A model generated the notes under the pieces. That model was not told the DNA's origin, did no database searches, and saw only the letters and a list, made by a program, of their open reading frames with translations. The position numbers and the translations under genes are program-made. Positions 43,571 through 52,283 of a stretch of DNA of 64,000 nt are shown here, piece by piece. The stretch's first letter is position 1; every line of letters starts with the position of its first letter. This DNA comes from an uncultured Lachnospiraceae bacterium (GTDB taxonomy: Bacteria; Bacillota; Clostridia; Lachnospirales; Lachnospiraceae), in assembly GCA_947627365.1 (NCBI GenBank), contig CANQVT010000001.1, forward strand, positions 62,001 to 126,000. The letters are read 5' to 3'.

Positions 43571-43861
43571 ATGAAATGTAATATTCCCGAAAGGATCATA
43601 AAAGATATTTTCCTTTTTTCCAAAAAGCATGGCATACAGAAGGTCATCCTGTTCGGCTCGCGCGCAAGGGGTGACTGTACGGAGAGAAGCGACATCGATC
43701 TCGCAGTCTGCGGCGGTGATTTCGACGCGTTCTACTGGGATGTCCGGGAAAATATCCACTCGCTTCTGACGTTTGACATCGTCAATTTTGACTCTGGTAT
43801 TTCCGAAGATCTGAAAAAAGAAATTGAGAGAGACGGGGTAACGATCTATGAAGAAACTTGA
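43571..43861 (+). CDS. MNT-domain nucleotidyltransferase (MntA-like antitoxin)
   Basis: A 96-residue minimal nucleotidyltransferase. The motif G-S-x10-D-x-D is complete: GS at 29-30 and the catalytic Asp41 and Asp43 in SDIDLAV. In MntA systems this enzyme adds AMP groups to the HEPN toxin and silences it. Its stop overlaps the partner start by 14 bases, so both are made together. Antitoxin role is by analogy. Confidence 0.88.
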   Translation: MKCNIPERIIKDIFLFSKKHGIQKVILFGSRARGDCTERSDIDLAVCGGDFDAFYWDVRENIHSLLTFDIVNFDSGISEDLKKEIERDGVTIYEET

Positions 43862-44264
43862 TAATTTCACAAACTGCCTGAACGTGCTGAAAAGCGCAGA
43901 TTTTCAACTCGCAAATGACAACGAAATATACAGAACCGGCGTGATCGCCCAGTTTAATCTGACCTTCGAGCTTGCATGGAAAGCGCTGCAGGCCGTATTA
44001 AGGACACACGGCGCCCAGGGAGCAGAGACTGGATCTCCCAGAGAGATCCTGCAGCTCGGATATAAACTCGGCTTCGTGGACGATTCTGCTGTGTGGCTTG
44101 CGATGCTGAAAAACCGCAACAGCTCCGCACACATCTATGATGAGGACAGAATCGACGAACTGCTCCTGCTCATCCGCGACAGCTTTCTCCCGGCGTTTTC
44201 CGTACTGGAAAAAATGCTGAGAGAAAAGCTGAACGAAGCGGAAGCATTTGAGAACGCAGAATAA
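43848..44264 (+). CDS. HEPN-domain partner (HI0074-type nucleotidyltransferase substrate-binding protein)
   Basis: A 138-residue helical protein of the HI0074/NTase_sub_bind family (FNLTFELAWKAL, GSPREILQLGYKLGF). The HEPN ribonuclease motif R-x4-H-x-Y is present at Arg90, His95, Tyr97 (RNSSAHIY), the Tyr being the residue AMPylated in HepT toxins. Works with the MNT protein upstream as a likely toxin, or possibly as an RNA-sensing defence element. Confidence 0.87.
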   Translation: MKKLDNFTNCLNVLKSADFQLANDNEIYRTGVIAQFNLTFELAWKALQAVLRTHGAQGAETGSPREILQLGYKLGFVDDSAVWLAMLKNRNSSAHIYDEDRIDELLLLIRDSFLPAFSVLEKMLREKLNEAEAFENAE

Positions 44265-44306
44265 GCAATTGACCCAAATAATCTGGATAACCTTTTCCTT
44301 TTATCG

Positions 44307-45974
44307 CTATACATCGAAACATCCGCCGCCGATGAACTCGCGGATCAGCGAACTGTTCGGGATGTCGTCGGCCGGGATCGGCAGAAAGTAGTCGAGGAAC
44401 TTGAGCAGGCGCTTGGCCTCGTCGTACTCAGGCTCGCCCGGCTCCACCGAGAACAGCAGCGGCTCCGCGTACTGCTTCAGCACGGCCAGCTCGTAGATCA
44501 GCGCCGAATTGAACATGATATCAGCCTGTTCCTGATACGGGAAGATGTTGTTCTCCTCGCCCCGGCGCACCGAAGCCCACATGCCGATCGTTCGTTTCGC
44601 GTCCGCCCCGCGCGTCCTGGCGTCGCGCACCAGCCTGCGCAGCAGCCGCCCATCCGTCGTCGGAATGCGGTTGTGTTCATCGACATTGAGTTGCGTCAGC
44701 GCGCTTATGTAAATCTTGAATTTATTCTCAGCCGGCAGATCACGCGTCAGCCGGTCATTCAGGCAGTGAATGCCCTCGATGATCAGAATATCATCCTTGC
44801 CGAGCGTCTTGAAATTCCCCTTATACTCTCTTTTACCTGTCTTGAAATTGAAAGTCGGCAGCTCCACCGTCTCGCCCGCCAAAAGCGCGAGCATATCTTT
44901 GTTCAGCTGGAGCGTGTCGATCGCGTCGATGTGCTCGAAGTCCAGCTTCCCGTCCTCATCGAGCGGCGTGAATTCGCGGTCCACAAAATAGTCGTCCGCC
45001 GCGATCGGATGCGGCTTCAGCCCGTAGACGGCAAGCTGCGTGGACAAGCGATGTGAGAAGGTCGTCTTGCCCGAGGAGGACGGCCCCGCGATCAGGATGA
45101 TCTTCTTCTCGGGAGAAGCTGCGATCTGCGCCGCCATCTCCGCGATCTTCTTCTCGTGGTACGCCTCCTGTATCATGATCAGATCCTTGAGCCTGTGATT
45201 CACAATATAGCTGTTCAGCGCGCCGACCGTAGGGATGCCGAGCTTTGCGCCCCACTCCATCGAATCCTTCTGCACGTGGAAGATCTTCTGCTCCGGCGCG
45301 AACTCCGGCAGCTTCTCCGGATCTTCCTTCGTCGGGAACATCAGCACGAAGCCGTCGTCGAACAGCCGCAGGTCGAAATATTTCAGATAGGAGGTGTCCG
45401 GCAGCATGTACCCGTAGAAATAGTCCTCAAACCCCTCCAGATCGTAGAGATTGACCCGCGACGCACGGCGGTAGCGGAACAGCTCCTCCTTGTCGTACAT
45501 CCGATATTCCTTAAATTTTCTGCGCGCCTTGTAGGTCGCCATATTATTCTTCCGAATCGGCAGACCCTGCTCTGCCATGTTTTTCATGGCTGCTTTCACC
45601 TCGTCGAGGAACTGCTGCGTGAGCTCCGCTTTCCCCTGCATCGTGCAATAGTAGCCGTCGCTCACGACAAAGTGCACGCCGACTCGGTCAATGTTGCTGT
45701 TGTCTCCCACGACATGGTACATCGCCTTGAGCATCAGCAAAACCAGACTGCGCACGTAGGTATTATGCCCGGCGCTGCTGCGCAGCGTCAGAAACTCCAG
45801 CTCGCAGCCATCCTCCGCCTTCTTGCCAAGCTCGCGCAGGCGTCCATCCGCCCTCGCCAGCACGATCGCGCTGTCCGCCCCGTCCTGATGTCGCTTCGCG
45901 ATCTCCTGATACGTTGTCCCAACAGGATAACTTTCTTGCTTTCCGTGAATCTTTACGCTTATTTCATTTGCCAT
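44307..45974 (-). CDS. nucleoside kinase with N-terminal TGS domain (uridine kinase-like)
   Basis: A 555-residue protein of the threonyl-tRNA synthetase-like/uridine kinase fusion class. Residues 1-60 form a TGS domain (SVKIHGKQESYPVGTTYQEIA), a ThrRS second-additional-domain-like segment follows, and a P-loop kinase occupies about 290-500 (Walker A GPSSSGKTT, DDYFVDREFTPLDEDG, IIEGIHCLND). Phosphorylates a nucleoside, probably uridine or a related one. Length and order are usual for Clostridia. Confidence 0.92.
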   Translation of the reverse strand: MANEISVKIHGKQESYPVGTTYQEIAKRHQDGADSAIVLARADGRLRELGKKAEDGCELEFLTLRSSAGHNTYVRSLVLLMLKAMYHVVGDNSNIDRVGVHFVVSDGYYCTMQGKAELTQQFLDEVKAAMKNMAEQGLPIRKNNMATYKARRKFKEYRMYDKEELFRYRRASRVNLYDLEGFEDYFYGYMLPDTSYLKYFDLRLFDDGFVLMFPTKEDPEKLPEFAPEQKIFHVQKDSMEWGAKLGIPTVGALNSYIVNHRLKDLIMIQEAYHEKKIAEMAAQIAASPEKKIILIAGPSSSGKTTFSHRLSTQLAVYGLKPHPIAADDYFVDREFTPLDEDGKLDFEHIDAIDTLQLNKDMLALLAGETVELPTFNFKTGKREYKGNFKTLGKDDILIIEGIHCLNDRLTRDLPAENKFKIYISALTQLNVDEHNRIPTTDGRLLRRLVRDARTRGADAKRTIGMWASVRRGEENNIFPYQEQADIMFNSALIYELAVLKQYAEPLLFSVEPGEPEYDEAKRLLKFLDYFLPIPADDIPNSSLIREFIGGGCFDV

Positions 45975-46048
45975 TTGTCTCGCCTCCCCTACTGTTTTAT
46001 CTTTATGTCATGCTCCAATCGCCCATGCACCGTTTGTCATGTATTCGC

Positions 46049-46834
46049 TCAAAACACCGTGAACGGATGCGCGATCTCCGCCTGACGCACCGTAAGCTTC
46101 GGGAATTCCTTCTGCAGATAAGCCCCCATCTGCCCAATGAAGATATGCTCGATCCCGTAGTGCCCGGCGTCCATCATCAGAAGCCCCTGGTCGACCGCGT
46201 CCAGCCCGTCGTGGTGTCCGATATCGCCGGTCACGAGCAGCTCCGCCCCCGCGGCGAGCGCCGGGGCCGCCATGCCCTTCCCTGAGCCCGGGCAGACCGC
46301 AATCCTGCGCACAGACTTTTTTGCATCGCCGAACAGGCGCACGGCCGGAAGCTCGAACGCCTTCTTCACATAATCGCAGCAGGCCTCCGCCGTCATCGCC
46401 GCCTGCAGCAGTCCCACAAACCCGACGCCATACTCCGTTCCGTCCTCAAAAGTTCCTGTCGCTTCAAGGATCTGTGTCTCTGTAAGTCCAAGTGCACGAA
46501 TCGCGAGTGCGCTCATCTCCGTCACGTCATAATTCGTGTGCATCGCATAATGCGCGATCCGGTTCTCCGCCAGACGGAGCAGCTTACATCCGGGGAATTC
46601 CTCGCTGTTCACCTTCTTAATCCCGGCCATCAGAAGCGGATGGTGCGTCACCAGCAGATCCGCACCCCACACAATGCACTCCTGAATCACAGCGTCCGTC
46701 GCCTCCAGCGCCACGTAGACCTTCTCCACAGGCCTGTCCATATCGCCTACCTGCAGCCCCGGATTGTCCCAATCAAGCGCCAGTTCCGGCGGATATTTCA
46801 CTGCCAGATTATGTACGATCTCTCTTACTGTCAT
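46049..46834 (-). CDS. Nif3-like dinuclear metal centre hexameric protein
   Basis: A 261-residue protein (NIF3 family, YqfO-like). Metal-ligand motif VTHHPLLM near residue 65 and a distal LVTGDIGHHDGLD and MDAGHYGIEH are present. Often annotated as GTP cyclohydrolase type 2 but its biological role is unsettled. ATG 46834 has GGGAGG; the earlier in-frame ATG overlaps trmK. Follows trmK, a conserved arrangement. Confidence 0.93.
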   Translation of the reverse strand: MTVREIVHNLAVKYPPELALDWDNPGLQVGDMDRPVEKVYVALEATDAVIQECIVWGADLLVTHHPLLMAGIKKVNSEEFPGCKLLRLAENRIAHYAMHTNYDVTEMSALAIRALGLTETQILEATGTFEDGTEYGVGFVGLLQAAMTAEACCDYVKKAFELPAVRLFGDAKKSVRRIAVCPGSGKGMAAPALAAGAELLVTGDIGHHDGLDAVDQGLLMMDAGHYGIEHIFIGQMGAYLQKEFPKLTVRQAEIAHPFTVF

Positions 46835-46898
46835 GTTGTCCTCCCAGTGCCACAATTTTATAAAAATTCTAAATTTGTGGCATATATTTGCAAGTATT

Positions 46899-47795
46899 TT
46901 AATTATGATCAATCTGCTCCAGCGCCTCCTCCACCAGCCGCAGCTCCCCGCGCACCTCCTCCGCGCGCGCGACGGCCGCCTCCCCGGTCTGTCCGTTCAG
47001 GGACGCAAGGATGCGGAGATCCAGCTCTTTCTCGTGCAGCAGAAATTCCCGCAGCACCGGATGGCGCTCCCGAAGAAGAAGAGGTCCAAATCGCAGTTCC
47101 ATTTCAGTCAGACCCGATCCTGGCCTGGCCGCTGCCTTTTCTGTGCCAACGGCCTCACCACTGTCGGTTTTATCACTGCAGGCTTTATCACTATGAATCT
47201 TATCATTGCATGGTTTACTGTTCCCGTTCTTGTCATCATAGCGCTCTGCGCGCATCATCGGGTAATATTTCCCGTCCTCGCAGACCATGTCCTCGCGCAC
47301 GATTCGCCAGCCACTCCGCTCCAGCCAGGCGCGCACCAGCCAGATCTCCGACTGCGGCTGTAAAATCAGCTCCCGGCAGCCCCGTCCCTTTCCGCGGTGC
47401 TCAGCCTGGGGATCCGCACAATTGTCCGCGCCGCTGTAGCATCCGCCCGTCTGTTCCGACACTCCGTTCAGTCTGTCTCGCCCTTCGTCCAGGATCCGTG
47501 TCATAAGAGCACCGCCCATGCCTGCGATCAAGATGCTGTCCGCCTCTCCAGGCCGCAGCGCCGCGAGCCCGTCCGACAGCCGCGTCTCAATCGCACACTG
47601 CAATCCGTACTGCGCGATATGCTCCCGTGCACGGGAAAGCGGTCCCGGATTTATGTCCATCGCAATCGCGCGCGGCACGGCGTCTGTCTGTATCAGGTAA
47701 ATCGGTATGTACGCGTGATCGGTTCCTATATCGGCAAGCGTCCCGCCGGATGTGACCAAAGCGCCTACCGCCCGCAGACGTTCTGACAGCTGCAT
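46899..47795 (-). CDS. trmK: tRNA (adenine(22)-N(1))-methyltransferase
   Basis: A 298-residue class I methyltransferase. SAM loop DIGTDHAYIPI (22-32), DINPGPL, and LILQPQSE at about 143-150 are present. Two segments look inserted: about 108-140 (Gly/Cys/Asp/Arg-rich) and about 187-228 (Asp/Lys/Ser low complexity). Methylates position 22 of tRNA. Lies in the usual rpoD-trmK-nif3 order. Confidence 0.9.
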   Translation of the reverse strand: MQLSERLRAVGALVTSGGTLADIGTDHAYIPIYLIQTDAVPRAIAMDINPGPLSRAREHIAQYGLQCAIETRLSDGLAALRPGEADSILIAGMGGALMTRILDEGRDRLNGVSEQTGGCYSGADNCADPQAEHRGKGRGCRELILQPQSEIWLVRAWLERSGWRIVREDMVCEDGKYYPMMRAERYDDKNGNSKPCNDKIHSDKACSDKTDSGEAVGTEKAAARPGSGLTEMELRFGPLLLRERHPVLREFLLHEKELDLRILASLNGQTGEAAVARAEEVRGELRLVEEALEQIDHN

Positions 47796-47854
47796 ATTGC
47801 GGGTCTCCTTTCACTCCATCCCGGCCGCCATATCATGTGCGGCCCGGACAGGTT

Positions 47855-48961
47855 CTAATCAAGATAATCTCTCAGCTTGCGGCTCCTGCTTGGATGCCTC
47901 AGCTTGCGCAGCGCCTTTGCCTCGATCTGGCGGATTCGCTCGCGGGTCACATTGAACTCCCGACCGACCTCCTCGAGCGTCCTTGCACGGCCGTCGTTCA
48001 GGCCGAACCGCAGGCAAAGCACACGCTGCTCCCGCTCCGTGAGCGTAGAGAGCACCTCCACGAGCTGCTCTCGCAGGATCGTGTAGGTAGCGGCCTCCAC
48101 CGGCACCGGAACGTGCTCGTCGCGGATAAAATCGCTTAAGTGGCTGTCGTCCTCCTCGCCGACCGGCGTCTCCAGCGAAACCGGCTCCTGCGAAATCTTC
48201 AGAATCTCCTGCACTTTCTGGGGCGGCATATCCAGCTTTGCCGCGATCTCCTCGGCTCCCGGCTCATGTCCGAGCTCCTGCAACAGCGTCCGTGACGTCC
48301 GGATCACCCGGTTCATCGTCTCGACCATATGCACCGGGATACGGATCGTCCGCGCCTGATCCGCGATGGCCCGCGTGATCGCCTGGCGAATCCACCAGGT
48401 CGCGTAGGTGCTGAATTTGTATCCCTTGCGATAGTCAAACTTCTCGACGGCCTTTATGAGTCCCAGGTTGCCCTCCTGGATCAAGTCGAGCAGCTGCATG
48501 CCTCGCCCGGCGTACCGCTTGGCGATACTGACCACAAGCCGCAGGTTTGCCTCGGCGAGCCTTTCCCGCGCCGCCTCATCCCCGTTGTTCATGCGCTCCG
48601 CCAGATGCAGCTCCTCACTTGGCGTGAGCAGCGGGATCTTGCCGATTTCCTTTAAATACATGCGAACCGGATCGTCCGTGCCGACTCCCTCTGTAAAGTC
48701 CGCTTCCTGCAAGGATTCCCCTTCCCCGACAAGGAGATCATCCTCCGGCATCAGAAGCGCATCCGGCTCATCCGCAGTCTGCAGCATGTCCACACCTCTG
48801 GCTTCAAGGTAATCCAGGGCTCGCTCGTACTCCTCCGCGCTCACCGGCTGACCGTCAAAGAATTCCTGGATCTCCCTGTATTCCAGCACATTTTTCTTCT
48901 TTTCTGCCAGCTTCAGCAGTTCATCCAGTCTCGTTTGAAAGTCTGTTGTCGGCGCGCTCAT
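47855..48961 (-). CDS. rpoD: RNA polymerase sigma factor RpoD (sigma-A)
   Basis: A 368-residue primary sigma factor. Region 1.2 ([16 protein letters not shown]), region 2 ([17 protein letters not shown] with the -10 helix [10 protein letters not shown]), region 3 and region 4 with the -35 HTH ([20 protein letters not shown]) are complete. Region 1.1 is short. ATG 48961 has GGAGG upstream. Co-directional with dnaG, the classic macromolecular-synthesis operon. Confidence 0.98.
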   Translation of the reverse strand: MSAPTTDFQTRLDELLKLAEKKKNVLEYREIQEFFDGQPVSAEEYERALDYLEARGVDMLQTADEPDALLMPEDDLLVGEGESLQEADFTEGVGTDDPVRMYLKEIGKIPLLTPSEELHLAERMNNGDEAARERLAEANLRLVVSIAKRYAGRGMQLLDLIQEGNLGLIKAVEKFDYRKGYKFSTYATWWIRQAITRAIADQARTIRIPVHMVETMNRVIRTSRTLLQELGHEPGAEEIAAKLDMPPQKVQEILKISQEPVSLETPVGEEDDSHLSDFIRDEHVPVPVEAATYTILREQLVEVLSTLTEREQRVLCLRFGLNDGRARTLEEVGREFNVTRERIRQIEAKALRKLRHPSRSRKLRDYLD

Positions 48962-49089
48962 GCGGCTTTCGCCCCTCCTTCCGATAAGATACATTCTGCC
49001 CGGAATCTGTCGATTCTGTGCTGTCTTATCAGGTGAATGTACGCAAACGTCCATTCATGCCAGTTAAGATATCCTATATTCTGTCCTTG

Positions 49090-50862
49090 TTACAGAGAAA
49101 TATGCAGTTGGCGGATCTCCTGCAGCTGTCTTTTTGCATTGACCAGCTCCTGAAGCCCCTTTATATTCGTCGGATCAAGCTTCTGGCTTCTCTGCGTGAT
49201 CGCGTTCTCCACAACCTTATAGATCGTCTCCCGGACAGCCTTTTCCATCTCCTTCGGATTCTCCAGCTTCACCTCCGCGCTGAACAGCTGCGCCACGATT
49301 CTCTGCTGTTCAGGATCCGTAAAATGGTTGATGATCTGCGCCGGATTCACAGCATCTTTTCTCTTCTGCTCGTAGAGCATCGCCGCCACTTCACAGTACA
49401 GCTCGTCCGAAAAATCCTCCGGCTGAATATAACGGGAAATAATGCCGAACAGCTGCGGATACTCCGTGATCCATGTCAGGATCAGCCGCTGCGATCTGCG
49501 AATCCCATCCTCCTTCTCCGGACGGGCCTGCCTTTGCTGCGAGACCGGCACCGGCGTTCTGCGCAGCGATACGCCCTGCATCAACACATTCGCAACCATT
49601 TTCCGCAATCCTTCAAATGAAATCTGATACTGCCCGGTGATCGCCTCGATATAATTCTCGCGTTCAATCTCCAGTTCAAATTCGGCGATCTTGGCAGCGA
49701 CCGCCTGGAAAAAGCGCGTCTTCCCATCCGGATCCTTCATGTCATAGGATTTCTGAAGTACGGACACCTCAAACAGAAAGCTGTTCTCCGCGCGGTCGAT
49801 CCGCTCCTGAAATGCCTCCGTGCCGAGCGCCTTGATAAATTCGTCCGGATCCTTGTACGGCTCCATGTGCAACACCTTGGTCGAGATCCCTGCCTCCTTC
49901 AGAAGCGGAATGGCGCGCAGCGCCGCCCGGATCCCTGCCTCATCGCTGTCGTACGTCAGGATCACCTCGTCCGTGTATCGCTTCAGGAGCGTTGCGTGCT
50001 GGCTTGTGAGCGCCGTCCCGAGCGAGGCGACGGCGTTCGTGAACCCCGCCTGATGCATGGAGATCACGTCCATATAACCCTCGCAGACCAGCATATAGCG
50101 CTTCTTCGCGGTCCGCGCGTAATTCAGTCCGTAGAGATTGCGGCCCTTATCGAAAATCACGGTCTCCGGCGAGTTCAGGTACTTGGGCTTGCCGTCCCCC
50201 ATCACGCGTCCTCCAAAGCCGATCACCTTGTTGTTGATATCCATGATCGGAAACATAACGCGATTCCAGAATTTGTCGTACATCCCCTGCTTCTCATTGA
50301 CCTGCATCAGTCCGGACTCCTTGAGAAGCTGGTCGGAGATACCCTTTCCCTTTAAATATTTATACAGAGCGTCGCTGTACTGCCCGGCATAGCCAAGCCC
50401 GAAGCGCTTGATCGTCTCATCGCTCAGCCCCCGGTCCGTCAGGTATTTAAGCGCGCGCTCTCCCTGTGGGGCGCGCAGCTGATAGTAGAAATAATTTGCT
50501 GCCAGCTTATTGATCTCGCGCACGCTCTCCTTCAAATCCCTCTGCCGTCTTGCCTCCTCAGAATACTCTGGCTCCGGCAGCGCCATTCCGGCGCGGTCCG
50601 CCAAGAGCTTCAGCGCCTCCGGAAATGTAAAATTTTCGTATTCCATGATAAAGGTCAGCACGTTCCCGCCGGCGCCGCAGCCAAAACAGTAATACATCTG
50701 CTTTCCGGGGCTCACGGAAAAAGAAGGCGACTTCTCGCTGTGAAATGGACAGAGCCCGAAATATGAGCTTCCCTTCCTCTGCAGCTTCACGTAGCCGGAG
50801 ATCACATCCACGATATCGTTCCTCGATCGTACCTCTTCTATCACATCATCCGAGTAATACAT
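49090..50862 (-). CDS. dnaG: DNA primase
   Basis: A 590-residue primase. Zinc finger CPFH...YYCFGC near residues 40-65, TOPRIM domain with VCEGYMDVI and YDSDEAG, and a helical DnaB-binding C-terminus. ATG 50862 follows AGAGGTGG. Makes RNA primers for replication. Between dgt and rpoD. Confidence 0.98.
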   Translation of the reverse strand: MYYSDDVIEEVRSRNDIVDVISGYVKLQRKGSSYFGLCPFHSEKSPSFSVSPGKQMYYCFGCGAGGNVLTFIMEYENFTFPEALKLLADRAGMALPEPEYSEEARRQRDLKESVREINKLAANYFYYQLRAPQGERALKYLTDRGLSDETIKRFGLGYAGQYSDALYKYLKGKGISDQLLKESGLMQVNEKQGMYDKFWNRVMFPIMDINNKVIGFGGRVMGDGKPKYLNSPETVIFDKGRNLYGLNYARTAKKRYMLVCEGYMDVISMHQAGFTNAVASLGTALTSQHATLLKRYTDEVILTYDSDEAGIRAALRAIPLLKEAGISTKVLHMEPYKDPDEFIKALGTEAFQERIDRAENSFLFEVSVLQKSYDMKDPDGKTRFFQAVAAKIAEFELEIERENYIEAITGQYQISFEGLRKMVANVLMQGVSLRRTPVPVSQQRQARPEKEDGIRRSQRLILTWITEYPQLFGIISRYIQPEDFSDELYCEVAAMLYEQKRKDAVNPAQIINHFTDPEQQRIVAQLFSAEVKLENPKEMEKAVRETIYKVVENAITQRSQKLDPTNIKGLQELVNAKRQLQEIRQLHISL

Positions 50863-50937
50863 AAATCCACCTCTGTTGCGGCACGCTTCGGACACGCTTG
50901 GCCTGTCCTCCCGCCGTGCAGCCAGTTATTACAGCTT

Positions 50938-52029
50938 TTACAGCTTTTCTATTCCGCGACTCTCGTCCGCGTCGACCACGACCTGTGCCGGACGCTGCGT
51001 ATCCTGAAACGCCTCCGTCGATGAGAAGCCCCACGATTTCGGCACAAACAATTCCTTGTAGACATGGATCGAGTAGGAATCGGTCATCCCGGCGATATAA
51101 TCACAGACGACACGCTCCTTCGCCTCACCCTTTTCGTTCATCAGATATTGATACTCATCCGGGAGCCTGTCCGGATTCGCGATGTAGAAGCGATAGAGCT
51201 CCTGCAGCATCCGCACTGCTTTGGTCTCCTCACTCTTCGCCCCGCTGTTGCGGTACACGTGCTGAAACATAAACGCGCGCAGATACTTCATCGCGGACTC
51301 CATCTGCTCGGACATGACGATCCTGCTCTGCCCCTCGCTGTTGCGCACGACGTCGTGGATCAGCGTATTCAGGCGCTTGCGCGTGGTATCCCCCATAATC
51401 CGGCGGCTCTCCTCAGGAATGTCGGATTCGCTCAGGATCCCGGCGCGCTCCGCGTCGTCGATATCGTGGTTGATGTAGGCGATCTTGTCACAGTAGCGCA
51501 CGATCTGCCCTTCGAGCGTCGCGGGCATTCCGGCGGTCCGGTGATTGCGGATCCCGTCGCGCACCTCCCAAGTCAGGTTCAGACCCTCGCCCTTCTTTTC
51601 CAGCAGCTCCACAACCCGGACGCTCTGCTCGTAATGCGCGAACCCCAGCGGGCATACCTCGTTCAGCGCGCGCTCCCCCGCATGCCCGAACGGCGTATGC
51701 CCCAGGTCATGCCCGAGCGCGATCGCGTCGACCAGATCCTCATTTAGCCGCAGCGCCTTCGCAATCGTCCGCGAGAGCTGGGACACCTCCAGCGTGTGTG
51801 TCAACCTGGTCCGATAATGGTCCCCCTCCGGAATCAGAAATACCTGCGTCTTCTGCTTCAGCCTCCGGAACGACTTACTGTGCAGGATACGATCCCGGTC
51901 ACGCTGATAGTCTGTCCGGATATCGCACGGCTCCTCCGCTCTGTCCCGCCCCCGCGTATTTCTGCTGAACGCGGCGTGCGGGCTGAAGATTTTAAATTCC
52001 AGCTCCTCCGTCTGTTCACGAATTGTCAT
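50938..52029 (-). CDS. dgt: deoxyguanosinetriphosphate triphosphohydrolase
   Basis: A 363-residue HD-superfamily dNTPase, short type. Metal motifs H..HD: HTLEVSQLSRT and IALGHDLGHTPFGHAGE. C-terminal DYIAGMTDSY segment is typical. ATG 52029 follows GAGGGGG, although the spacing is tight; a TTG at 52047 is an alternative. Hydrolyses dGTP (or other dNTPs) to the nucleoside. First gene of the dgt-dnaG-rpoD run. Confidence 0.95.
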   Translation of the reverse strand: MTIREQTEELEFKIFSPHAAFSRNTRGRDRAEEPCDIRTDYQRDRDRILHSKSFRRLKQKTQVFLIPEGDHYRTRLTHTLEVSQLSRTIAKALRLNEDLVDAIALGHDLGHTPFGHAGERALNEVCPLGFAHYEQSVRVVELLEKKGEGLNLTWEVRDGIRNHRTAGMPATLEGQIVRYCDKIAYINHDIDDAERAGILSESDIPEESRRIMGDTTRKRLNTLIHDVVRNSEGQSRIVMSEQMESAMKYLRAFMFQHVYRNSGAKSEETKAVRMLQELYRFYIANPDRLPDEYQYLMNEKGEAKERVVCDYIAGMTDSYSIHVYKELFVPKSWGFSSTEAFQDTQRPAQVVVDADESRGIEKL

Positions 52030-52224
52030 ATCCCCCTCGCCGGGCAAAGCTTGTCCCGGTTTCCTCCTCTTTTATCATTATATTCCATATGCCCGATAAT
52101 TTTCCATATTTTTTCATTTTATTTTTGAATTTATCATAATATTATTCATTTATCCCAAAATCCACATCGTTTTACCGCATCCGCATTAAATCTCTTCGTT
52201 TCACCTGTTCATCTCCTATATTTT

Positions 52225-52253
52225 ACTATATGATCTAACTTACATTTTATCAA
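52225..52253 (-). promoter_or_regulatory. promoter for dgt-dnaG-rpoD
   Basis: Minus-strand TTGATA (52248-52253) and TATAGT (52225-52230), 17-base spacer. An additional TATAAT lies closer to the gene (about 52080) without a clear -35. The remaining 250-base gap is AT-rich with no other gene. Confidence 0.65.
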
Positions 52254-52260
52254 TACGCAA

Positions 52261-52275
52261 TACGTAATTTACGTA
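52261..52275. promoter_or_regulatory. 15-base palindrome just upstream of the dgt promoter
   Basis: TACGTAATTTACGTA at 52261-52275 is a perfect inverted repeat around a central base, seven bases upstream of the -35 and inside the gap after comEC. Candidate operator; no known factor assigned. Confidence 0.45.
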
Positions 52276-52283
52276 TAATTATT

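Noticed and set aside
47100..47250. Repeated TTATCA-type units as a possible CRISPR or short repeat array
   Set aside because: Units are irregular in spacing and sequence and lie inside the trmK reading frame; no spacers or cas genes.
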